Source: JAUILH01 sp965230535 (GTDB taxonomy: Bacteria > Bacteroidota > Bacteroidia > Flavobacteriales_D > JAUILH01). From it: a stretch of 64,000 nucleotides of DNA. A program made the translations under genes and the position numbers. The stretch spans positions 2,108,001 through 2,172,000 of the forward strand of contig OZ246010.1 in assembly GCA_965230535.1 (NCBI GenBank), written 5' to 3'. The notes under the pieces were generated by a model, which saw nothing but the letters and a program-made list of their open reading frames with translations, searched no databases and was not told the origin of the DNA. Shown in pieces: positions 53,526-62,614 of this stretch (positions within the stretch are counted from its first letter, which is position 1; the number at the start of each line of letters is the position of its first letter).

Positions 53526-55636
53526 ATTCTCATGATCAAAATACACACATCATCAATTTGCTCAAGATCGCCTTTCCACTTCTTCCACTCCTGGTGCAGT
53601 TCTTTAACAATTTGATCGGCCGGCAGATGCTTCAATTCAGCAATTTTATTTCTCAGGTTCTTAGGCTTGTACTTTTTCTGGCTTTCTCCACCAAATTGAT
53701 CCTGATAACCGTCTGACATCAACACCAATAAATCTCCTTCTTCTACAGATTCAACCTTTAAACTAAACTGCTGCCGGTAGTCGTAGTTTCCAATGGGTTG
53801 TTTATCTGGTTTAATGATTTCAACAGCATGCGATCTAAAGATCCAAAGTGGATTATTAGCTCCTGAAAACTCCACTTTTTGGGTTGTTTTGTCTATTGAA
53901 ACCAGTCCAATGTCCATCCCGTCTCTAACTTGGTGGGTATCTGCTTTCTTTTTGAAGTTTTGTTCAAACTCATCATTCAATGCATCCAGCAGCTCATTAC
54001 AGGTTGACAAGTGCTGTTCTTTCACCGATTTATTAAGGGCGTTGATTCCGAGAACGCTTACCATCGCGCCGGGCACACCATGACCAGTACAATCTGCCAC
54101 GGTAACAAAGCACTTATTTTCATTTACAGCATGGCACCAATAAAAATCGCCGCTTACAATGTCCTTAGGTGTATACAACAAACCAACTTCTGAGACACAG
54201 GTTTTGATGGAATCGAGATTGGGCAGCAAACCATCCTGAAGGTTTTTCGCATAGTTAATGGAATCGGTAATTTCCTTGTTTTTCTCCTGAAGGTTCAAAT
54301 TCTGTTCGGAGATCAATTGCTGACTTTTCTTTCTTTGTTTCAAAAGAATAAAAACCACACCCAGAAGTAATAGAAGGCAAATACTGAACACAGCGACATA
54401 TAAGATGATTCTGTCCTTTTCTTTGTTCTGTTGATCCTTCTTCTCAATGTCTCCTTTGAGGACTGTTTCCTTCTCAACGTGCTTCTCAATCTCAAGCGAA
54501 TCTTTAATCTCAATTTCGCGGATTTTCTGACGTTCTTCCATTTCCGCCAGTTGTAATAGCTTTTCAGACGAACGGATTGAATCATTTAAAATAGCATACC
54601 TCTCCTGAAGCAGATACGCTTCTTCGTAATTCCCTCCAATAGACATGGCTTTTGCCCTTGCTTCCAGATAATTTAAGCGGATTAAAGAGTTGTCGATTGC
54701 CGAATAATACAGGTCAGAACTATCCAATAATTCAATGGCTCTTTGAGCTTGTCCCTTACTATTATAAATGACAGCCAAATCAATATAAATCTCCCTGAAA
54801 TAATGATTTGACATCTTGTTCTCTCTTGAGAATTTAATCATCTCTCGTCCATAATAAATGGCGGAATCCATGTTCTCAAGGAGGTAGTGAATATTGCATA
54901 AATTGGTAAGTACATCTGCCGTATGAATGATGTCGTTGTACTTTCTCGCGTAATGTCTGGATTTATGATAGTAGACTATGGCACTGTCCAGCTCCTTTTC
55001 CCTTTTGTATACAATTCCCAGGTTGTTATAGGCTGACGCAAAGGCACTGGAATCATTATTTTCCTGAGCATTTTTGAGCGTCTTTAAAACATAATACTTG
55101 AACTTGTCTATGGCGCCCAATTGCATGTACACAATCCCAATATTTGAATATTGAAAAGTCAGGTTCTTTTTACCCTGGGCTTCAGCAATATCAATAGAGC
55201 GCTGGTAGTATTTGACGGCCAGTCTGGGCTTGTCTTCATTGTAGTAACTGACTCCGGTATTCATGAAAAGTCCGGCCAATCCTGTGCTATCCTCCTGTCT
55301 GTAGGAGAACTTGATGCCTTCCCGGTAATAGTAGCGTGCAGAATCGTAATTCTCGGTAATGATGTTGTAGTTACCCAAACGAAGAAACCCACTTTGCTGA
55401 TATTTGATCGACTGATGTTTCTGTGCCAGTTTCATGCAAATCCTGGTGATTTCAAGAAATGATTCGGGGTAGGAATACAGTAAGGGCTGTGTGTTTTTGA
55501 GAATGCAGCCTAGTTGAGCTGTATCAATGGTTTCCAGTTGATCCTGTGACGCTCCACAATCATTAAAAATGCTGTCTATATCAGACTGCGCATGGCCAAG
55601 TGCCGGAAGTAAACATATGATTAAGAGCCATCTCAC
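53522..55636 (-). CDS. TPR sensor with SpoIIE/PP2C phosphatase domain
   Basis: The 704-residue protein has a signal peptide beginning at GTG (MRWLLIICLLPALGHAQ), periplasmic TPR repeats (about 60-370), a coiled coil, one TM (near 405-425), a second coiled coil and a C-terminal PP2C domain with SGDFYWCHAV and DCTGHGVPGAMVS metal motifs. The GTG at 55636 is preferred because the ATG at 55726 would add 30 residues before the signal peptide and overlap the upstream gene. It is the second SpoIIE phosphatase in the window, likely controlling a Ser/Thr-phosphorylated partner that is encoded elsewhere. Confidence 0.9.
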   Translation of the reverse strand: MRWLLIICLLPALGHAQSDIDSIFNDCGASQDQLETIDTAQLGCILKNTQPLLYSYPESFLEITRICMKLAQKHQSIKYQQSGFLRLGNYNIITENYDSARYYYREGIKFSYRQEDSTGLAGLFMNTGVSYYNEDKPRLAVKYYQRSIDIAEAQGKKNLTFQYSNIGIVYMQLGAIDKFKYYVLKTLKNAQENNDSSAFASAYNNLGIVYKREKELDSAIVYYHKSRHYARKYNDIIHTADVLTNLCNIHYLLENMDSAIYYGREMIKFSRENKMSNHYFREIYIDLAVIYNSKGQAQRAIELLDSSDLYYSAIDNSLIRLNYLEARAKAMSIGGNYEEAYLLQERYAILNDSIRSSEKLLQLAEMEERQKIREIEIKDSLEIEKHVEKETVLKGDIEKKDQQNKEKDRIILYVAVFSICLLLLLGVVFILLKQRKKSQQLISEQNLNLQEKNKEITDSINYAKNLQDGLLPNLDSIKTCVSEVGLLYTPKDIVSGDFYWCHAVNENKCFVTVADCTGHGVPGAMVSVLGINALNKSVKEQHLSTCNELLDALNDEFEQNFKKKADTHQVRDGMDIGLVSIDKTTQKVEFSGANNPLWIFRSHAVEIIKPDKQPIGNYDYRQQFSLKVESVEEGDLLVLMSDGYQDQFGGESQKKYKPKNLRNKIAELKHLPADQIVKELHQEWKKWKGDLEQIDDVCILIMRI

Positions 55637-55691
55637 GAGATAAAGATACGATTTGGAAGTAATTGAGGAGTTCGGTTGACTTCCTGAACCA

Positions 55692-57725
55692 TTACAAGCT
55701 ATCGAGAAACTCGCCAATTGTAACATCTGAGGGAACCTCCATTTTCTTGCGGAGACGATAGCGTCCTTTTTTGACGCTGTCTACTGCAATGCCCAACATG
55801 CCGGCTATGAGTTTGCTATTCATTTTTAGTTTGAGGAGTACGACCAGCCTCTGTTCCGCATTGGACAGATTGGGATATTTTTCCATCACGTTTTCAAGAA
55901 ATTTCCCGTGAAGTTTATTGAACTGCATTTTGAAATCTTCCCAGTCTTTTTCTGTGCCAATGTTGGTTTCAACCAGTTTAAACAGGTGAAGCATGTTGAA
56001 TTCTTTGTTGTTCTTCTGTCGCTCTCCAAAAGCCTGTAATTCTGTTTTCAGTTTTTCCAAGAGCTCATTTTTGGCCGATAATTGGGTACTAAACTGGATC
56101 AACTCACGATTCATAGCCTCTTTTTCAAGTCTTTCAATTTTCAACTTTTCCTGAGTCTGAATGTTTACCAACATCAAGTTGCGTTGCTTTTTTTGATTGC
56201 GGTACTTCTGCAAAAAATAAATCAAAACAGCCACTACAATTAATAGAATTAATGCAAGTATCAATTCAAAATTCCTGCGCTTGGTTAGCTCACTGTCAGC
56301 CTTCGCAATTTGAGCCTTTTGATTTAGAATTTGAATCCTTTGGTTTTTTAATTCGAGTTCCTTTTCGGCAGTTCTTAATTCATAGCCCCCCAGAATCTCT
56401 GCGAACTTGTCAATGCTTCTTTCATTGATCAAGCTGTCACTATAGATCGTGTATAGTTTGTATTGTTCCAGAGCACGTTCAAAATCTCCATTGGCCACAT
56501 AAATTTCTGACAAAGTCAGGGCCCCATTTTGGATGGCTGCTAAATCTCCGGTTGTCATTTTGAACTCCATTCCCTCCAGGCCATAGTGTATGGCACTATC
56601 CAAATCATTCTTTAAAACATGATATTCGGCCAGCTTCAAGTAAATATAGCCCAAACCTCTCGCGTTTTTGGCTTTTTGGGCACTTGATAAACTTCTATTA
56701 AAATAAACCTTGGCCTCATCAAGATCTCCTTTTTGTAAATAGGCATTGCCAACATTCCCCAACACAAACCAAATCTCTGCAGTTGAGTTGATCTCTTCTC
56801 TCAATTCCAGAGATTTTAAATAATAGCTCAACGATTCTTCGGGTTTTCCCTGTTTTTTCATGAGCGTTCCCAGGTTGTTGTATGACTTGGAGGCACCAAG
56901 AAGGTCTTTCGTCCTCAATTGATAATTCAGAGCCCACTCCATACTTTCCCTGGCTTTATCGAACTGTTTGATTCGTTTATACAAGTTCCCCAGGTTGGCA
57001 TGAACAATAGACTGATCTCTGTCATTTTTATTGATTTTAGCTTCTTCCAAAGCTTTCAAATAATGATCCAGGGCCTCAGTATAGTTGCCCATGCTATAGT
57101 GAACCAATCCTATATTAAGATAACTGGAGGACAACATTTCCGGATTGATCTGCTCTCTGATTTTATGTCCTTTGATGCCGAATTCAAGTGCCCTGTTATA
57201 ATCTACTTTTAGCATAAGTAGTCCACACATATTGTCGTAAATGGTGGCCAACATCACAGAATCCTGAATTTCTTCCAGAATTTCTACGGCCAGAAGATTG
57301 TGATTTTCAGACGCTTCATAGTCTCCCTGACCCTGAGAGATCAGTCCCCATAAGCCATGAACTTTTGCCTGACCCTTTTTGTTTTCAAGCCCCTCGTATT
57401 GCTCCACTGAAATTTCAAGACAGGCAATGGCTAATTCCCAATTTTGACCAATGTAATAGGTAACCCCTTTTGTATAGTTTGCCTGCGCCAGACCTGAATA
57501 ATCCTCAAGATTTCTGGCCAGTTTAATGGCTTCTGTTGCATATTCAATGGCTTTATCAGGCTGACTTTGCTTGTATTCCCACGAGATGTCATTCAAACAT
57601 TGTACACGTGCCTTGCCCTCCAACATAGGCAGTCTTTTTTCCAAACTGTCCAACATTGAACTTTTCTGACTTAACGAAACAAAGTTCAATAACACCAAGC
57701 ACAAGAATAGGATACACTTTTCCAT
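55692..57725 (-). CDS. Membrane-tethered TPR regulator with LuxR-type HTH
   Basis: The 677-residue protein has a signal peptide (to VSLSQ), periplasmic TPR repeats (about 30-440), a coiled coil, one TM (about 492-512), a cytoplasmic coiled coil and a C-terminal helix-turn-helix (LSNAEQRLVVLLKLKMNSKL...VDSVKKGRYRLRKKM). The layout predicts an outside sensor that binds DNA from the membrane. It is the first gene of a minus-strand group that includes the phosphatase and peptidase. TTGTCC repeats just upstream are a candidate autoregulatory site. Confidence 0.85.
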   Translation of the reverse strand: MEKCILFLCLVLLNFVSLSQKSSMLDSLEKRLPMLEGKARVQCLNDISWEYKQSQPDKAIEYATEAIKLARNLEDYSGLAQANYTKGVTYYIGQNWELAIACLEISVEQYEGLENKKGQAKVHGLWGLISQGQGDYEASENHNLLAVEILEEIQDSVMLATIYDNMCGLLMLKVDYNRALEFGIKGHKIREQINPEMLSSSYLNIGLVHYSMGNYTEALDHYLKALEEAKINKNDRDQSIVHANLGNLYKRIKQFDKARESMEWALNYQLRTKDLLGASKSYNNLGTLMKKQGKPEESLSYYLKSLELREEINSTAEIWFVLGNVGNAYLQKGDLDEAKVYFNRSLSSAQKAKNARGLGYIYLKLAEYHVLKNDLDSAIHYGLEGMEFKMTTGDLAAIQNGALTLSEIYVANGDFERALEQYKLYTIYSDSLINERSIDKFAEILGGYELRTAEKELELKNQRIQILNQKAQIAKADSELTKRRNFELILALILLIVVAVLIYFLQKYRNQKKQRNLMLVNIQTQEKLKIERLEKEAMNRELIQFSTQLSAKNELLEKLKTELQAFGERQKNNKEFNMLHLFKLVETNIGTEKDWEDFKMQFNKLHGKFLENVMEKYPNLSNAEQRLVVLLKLKMNSKLIAGMLGIAVDSVKKGRYRLRKKMEVPSDVTIGEFLDSL

Positions 57726-57760
57726 GTGTTCTTTCTAAGTTTTCAAGACGTCTAAGATAC

Positions 57761-57831
57761 TTGTCCTCCTGATTTGTCCACCCAATTTGTCCACCTGAAC
57801 ACAGGTTTTTTGCCCAAAAAACAGCTTGTCC
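57761..57831. repeat. TTGTCC repeats on a 13-base grid
   Basis: TTGTCC occurs at 57761, 57774, 57787 and 57826, spaced 13, 13 and 39 bases. ATTTGTCCACC is fully repeated at 57772 and 57785. The region 57726-57940 lies between the TPR-HTH regulator and the adhesin and also holds an inverted repeat ATCTATG/CATAGAT (57891-57897 with 57904-57910). Confidence 0.45.
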
Positions 57832-57940
57832 CCCCTTTTTTCCCGAGCCAAAAGCAAGCCTCCTGATCAATTCGCCTCTAATTTGGGAATATCTATGAAA
57901 ACACATAGATGGATTTGTGATCAACTTATTCCCACACACT

Positions 57941-60900
57941 ATGAAAAAAATATTACTCGCATGCTCATTTCTATTTTCGATGAGCATATAAATTAAAGCA
58001 CAAACTGTTTTGCTTCAGGAAAGTTTCGAAACAGATGGTGAAGGTTCTCGCTATACATCAAATGCCTTTCACGCTGCCTGTCATGATTATTTTGAAAGAA
58101 TTCAAGACTCTGATATTCCAACCAACAACTGTGTATCCAATGTGCCTGGTGCAGAGCATGGCACCTTTTATTGGGCTGGAGAAGACACTGATGGCGCCAC
58201 AGGAGGAGAAGGCGTCCTAACTCTTGACCCTGTGACTGTAACCGGATATGCCCTGGATGTAGATATTTTACTGGCTCACGGACGTCCAAATGATGGCCGT
58301 TGTGAACTTGCTGATTATCTAATTCTGGAATACAATATGGATGGCGGTGGCTGGACCATGTTTGGAGCACTTTATGGCAATAATCACATAACTTTAAATG
58401 GAAACCTAACAGTAGATACAGATTTAGATGGCGCTGTTAATATAGGTGACCCGGAAGTCAATTCAACCAATTTCCAAAACTTCAATTTTACGATCCCGGT
58501 AACTGGCAATAGTTGTCAGGTGAGAATTAGAATGCTCATGAGTACAGGAACTGAAGAAACCCAAATGGACAACATTAGAATTACCGGAAACACACCCTGC
58601 AACGCGCCAGATGTACCAACTATTACGGCTGGTTCAAGCAGTATTTGTGTTGGCTCAAGTACAACTCTGGATTGGTCAGGGGCAAACCTGAATGCTGCTA
58701 CCAATTGGCATATTTACACAACAAGTTGTGGTACCGGACAAATTGCCTCTCAAACAGGGACCTCTCTGACTGTAAGCCCTAGCACTACGACAACCTATTT
58801 TATCAGGGGAGAAGATGGTGCCGGATGTGTAGATGAGTCGACAGGTTCTTGCGGACAATTCACAGTTACAGTCAATCCGCTTCCCTCCGTAAGTTTTACT
58901 GCGCCTTCTGATTTATGTATTAATGCCGGTATTCAGGCTGGCTTGGGAAGTGGATCTCCAACGGGCGGGGTGTACTCTGGTACAGGAGTCACAGACGATG
59001 GAAATGGAACCACCTATTCATTTGATCCTGCTGCTGCCGGAGTTGGTACACACACTATTACCTACACTTACACAAATGGAGATGGGTGTACGTCAAGTGC
59101 AAATGATGCTGTGGAAGTCTTTACATTACCTTCTGTGACATTTACAGCTCTTGCTGATTTATGCATCAATTCCGGGGTACAGGCAGGATTAGGGTCCGGA
59201 TCTCCAACAGGAGGAATCTACTCCGGAACCGGGGTGACGGATGATGGAAACGGAACAACTTATTCGTTCGATCCCGCAGCGGCTGGTACAGGAACGCATT
59301 CTGTTACCTATACTTTTACCAACACCAATGGATGCACTTCTGCTGCGAATGATGCAGTAGAAGTCTTTACATTGCCTTCTGTTACATTTACGGCCCCATC
59401 AGATTTATGTGTAGATGCCGGAGTACAAGCTGGTCTTGGAAGCGGTTCCCCGGCGGGTGGAACTTATTCGGGTACTGGAGTGACAGATGATGGAAACGGA
59501 ACCACCTATTCATTCGATCCGGCAGTAGCTGGGACTGGAACGCATACCATTACCTATACTTTTACCAATACTAACGGGTGTACTTCTGCTGCAAATGATG
59601 CAGTAGAAGTCTTTGTACTGCCCTCGGTGACTTTCACCGCGCTTGCTGATCTATGTATCAATTCCGGGGTGCAGACAGGCTTGGGGTCCGGCTCTCCAAC
59701 CGGAGGTGTTTACTCAGGTACGGGGGTGACAGATGATGGAAACGGAACAACTTATTCGTTCGATCCCGCAGCAGCTGGTACGGGAACACATACCATTACT
59801 TATTCCTTTACTAACACCAACGGATGTTCCGCTTCTGCGAATGATGCAGTTGAGGTATTTGCATTGCCTTCTGTTACATTTACGGCCCCATCAGATTTAT
59901 GCATCAATGCCGGAGTACAAACTGGATTGGGGAGTGGGTCTCCTACTGGTGGAGTATACTCCGGAACAGGAGTGACAGATGATGGGAACGGAACCACCTA
60001 TTCATTCGATCCGGCCGCAGCTGGAACCGGAATACATACCATCACCTATACGGTTGGTTTAAGTGGTTGCTCGAATAGTGCCAATGATGCGGTAGAGGTT
60101 TTTTCTCTTCCAACTGTTAATTTTTCTGCACCAGCCGACCTGTGCGTTGATGCTGGTGTTCAAAGTGGTTTAGGTGGAGGAACTCCATCGGGAGGAACTT
60201 ATTCTGGGACCGGGGTGACAGATGACGGGAATGGAACGACTTATTCGTTTGACCCAGCGGCAGCTGGTGTGGGCACACATACCATCACTTACTCTTTCAC
60301 CAATACCAATGGTTGTTCATCAACGGCGAATGATCTGGTAGAGGTATTTACGCTCCCTTCTGTAAGTTTCACTGCTCCGGCAGACCTATGCATCAATGCA
60401 GGGGTACAGACGGGACTGGGGGGAGGTTCTCCAACCGGTGGTGTTTACTCTGGAACAGGAGTGACGGACGATGGAAATGGAATGACTTATTCATTCGATC
60501 CGGTAGTAGCTGGTACAGGAACGCATACCATTACTTATTCCTTTACCAATACCAATGGATGTTCTTCTTCTGCAAATGATGCAGTTGAAGTGTTTGCGCT
60601 TCCTTCAGTCACTTTCACTGCACCAGCTGATTTATGTATAGATGCTGGTATTCAATCTGCTTTAAGTGGAGGATCTCCCGCTGGGGGCGTGTATTCAGGT
60701 CCTGGAATCACGGATGATGGAAATGGAACAAGCTATTCATTTGATCCTGCAACAGCAGGAGTTGGAGTAAACACCATTACATATACTTACTCTGTAAGTG
60801 GATGTTCCGGCATTGCCAATGATGATGTTGAAGTATATTCTGTACCTAGTATTAGTATTGACCTTGTAACAGATGTGTTATGTGCAGATTCATTAAACGG

Positions 60901-62299
60901 CTCCATAGATGTCACAGCATCAGGAAATGGCACACTTCTGTTCGATTGGGACAATGATGGTACCGGTGACAATGATGATACAGAAGATCTGAGCGGTTTG
61001 GGTGACGGGATTTATGACCTTGTAGTAACGGATGCCAATGGATGTACCGCCATCAACTCAGCGACCGTTTCAGAACCGCTTCCTGTGACCGTTTCTGTAG
61101 ACAATTCAACAAATCCAAGTTCTTGTGGTGGTTCTGATGGAAGTATTAACGTAACCACAACCGGAGGAACTGGTGCCTATACATTTGATTGGGACAATGA
61201 TGGTACTGGAGACAATGATGACACTGAAGATTTACTGGGATTGTCTGCGGGTACTTACAATTTAATGGTAACGGATGTTAATGGATGTCCAGGAACCGCT
61301 ACAGTTTCTCTAACAGATCCTTCGGCTCCAACAGTGAATTTCACTGCGTTGGCTGATTTGTGCGAAAATGAGGCCATTCAAGTGGCACAATCAGGCGCTT
61401 CACCAAATGGAGGGGTGTATTCGGGTACTGGTGTTACAGATGATGGGAATGGAATGAGCTATTTATTTGACCCTGCAACAGCCGGAGTTGGCACACATAC
61501 CATTACTTATACTTACACCGATGGATCAGGTTGTACAGGACTGGGAACGGATGATGTTGAAGTATTTGCAGCACCTTCTTTCAATACGAATGCTGTCTCA
61601 AACATTAGCTGTTCAGGAGCTGCGGATGGAAGTATTGACATCAATGTATCCGGAGCTGGTTTGACTTACGATTGGGACATTGATGGCACAGGCGACTTCA
61701 ACGACCCTCAAAACGTGGCAGGCCTTGATTCAGGAGCATACATTGTTCAGGTAATGAATACTAACGGCTGCGTTATCAGTGATACTTTTCAGATAACTGA
61801 GCCTGCACCTCTGGCTTTATCGGCCACCTCAACTGATGAGTTGTTAGGCTCTGATGGTTCTATTGATTTAAGCGTGAGTGGAGGAACTGCTATGTATACT
61901 TTTGACTGGAACAATGACGGTACCGGTGACAATGACGACACAGAGGACCTGTCAGGATTAACTGCCGGTAACTATACTGTTATTGTATATGATAACAATG
62001 GCTGCTCAGATACTTTATCAATAGGTGTTGGAACGCAGGTTTCTGTTAGCGAAGAAGAAACCTGGGCGTTTAGTGTATATCCAAACCCAAGTAAGGGTGA
62101 TTTTGTTGTGGATTTTCAATCTGTTACTTCTCAGAGAGCGACATTGCTTGTCCACACGATTACTGGTAAACTATCCCACCAACAAGCCATTACAAGTGGA
62201 GTTAACCCAATCAATCTTCTTGATTTGGAAAGAGGAATTTACATGCTAACTATCAAAACCAACACAAGTCAGAAAACCTACCGATTTGTATTGAATTAA
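57941..62299 (+). CDS. SprB-like repeat adhesin, T9SS cargo, in-frame stop in signal peptide
   Basis: From ATG 57941 the frame encodes a typical signal peptide start (MKKILLACSFLFSMSI), meets TAA at 57989-57991, then continues IKAQTVLLQESFE and stays open for 1436 codons. Without the stop the protein would be about 1452 residues: a choice-of-anchor domain (to about 200), an Ig-like segment, eight tandem repeats of 81-82 residues, three or four SprB-like units (DWDNDGTGDNDDTEDLSGL), a ninth divergent repeat, and a T9SS type A sorting domain (FSVYPNPSKGDF). A later start, such as TTG 58010, would lack a signal peptide. This is either a recent nonsense mutation, a read error, or a switched-off allele. 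Confidence 0.85.
58880..60841 (+). repeat. Eight tandem 243-246-base coding repeats
   Basis: Units begin at 58880, 59126, 59372, 59618, 59864, 60110 (first codon about 60107), 60353 and 60599. Each encodes LPSVxFTAPADLCINAGVQ, GGVYSGTGVTDDGNGTTYS and ANDAVEVF blocks. Periods are 246 bases except two of 243. Nucleotide identity is high between several units, so copy number may vary by recombination and short-read assembly may be wrong here. A ninth divergent unit lies near 61327-61580. Confidence 0.92.
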
Positions 62300-62614
62300 G
62301 CAGTAGTTTGCTTTTCATGGTAAGAACGGGGGGCGCGGATTGTGTCCCCTGTTTTGTACTTCAGTATCTCAAGACATGTTTTTTGCTCGTTTTGGCAAAC
62401 AATCTTAATCAAAGGCTTCATTTAGTGTCCCTTTTTTTGATGTTTTGTCCTTGATTGGTGCCTATAGTAGAGGTAATTTCCATGATTATGCCCAGTACCT
62501 TAAAATATAGCGCTTTATCCACTCAGGACAAAAAAACACGGATGGAGCTCCGACATACTCTTATGTCATTAGTAAAAAGTTTGTTAAAGAGAAAATAACA
62601 TCTTGAAAAATCAA
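62300..62614. other. 315-base intergenic region
   Basis: No supported ORF. A weak hairpin GGGG/CCCC lies at about 62328-62349. GTGTCC (62425-62430) and TTGTCC (62445-62450) are 20 bases apart and GGACAA lies at 62526-62531, similar to the motif upstream of the adhesin. No clear TAnnTTTG box was found. Confidence 0.5.

Noticed and set aside
55637..55726. ATG 55726 as start of the TPR-SpoIIE protein
   Set aside because: GTG 55636 begins an ideal signal peptide; the longer form overlaps the upstream gene and buries the signal.
57891..57910. Inverted repeat ATCTATG/CATAGAT before the adhesin as a terminator
   Set aside because: AT-rich stem without a T-run on either side; at most an operator.
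59733..59975. Open frames on other phases inside the adhesin repeats
   Set aside because: They recur in each repeat with compositional bias and have no start context or family pattern; shadows of the real frame.
58880..60841. Regularly spaced repeats that could suggest a CRISPR array
   Set aside because: Period is 243-246 bases with no short palindromic repeats, and all units are in one open reading frame encoding protein repeats.
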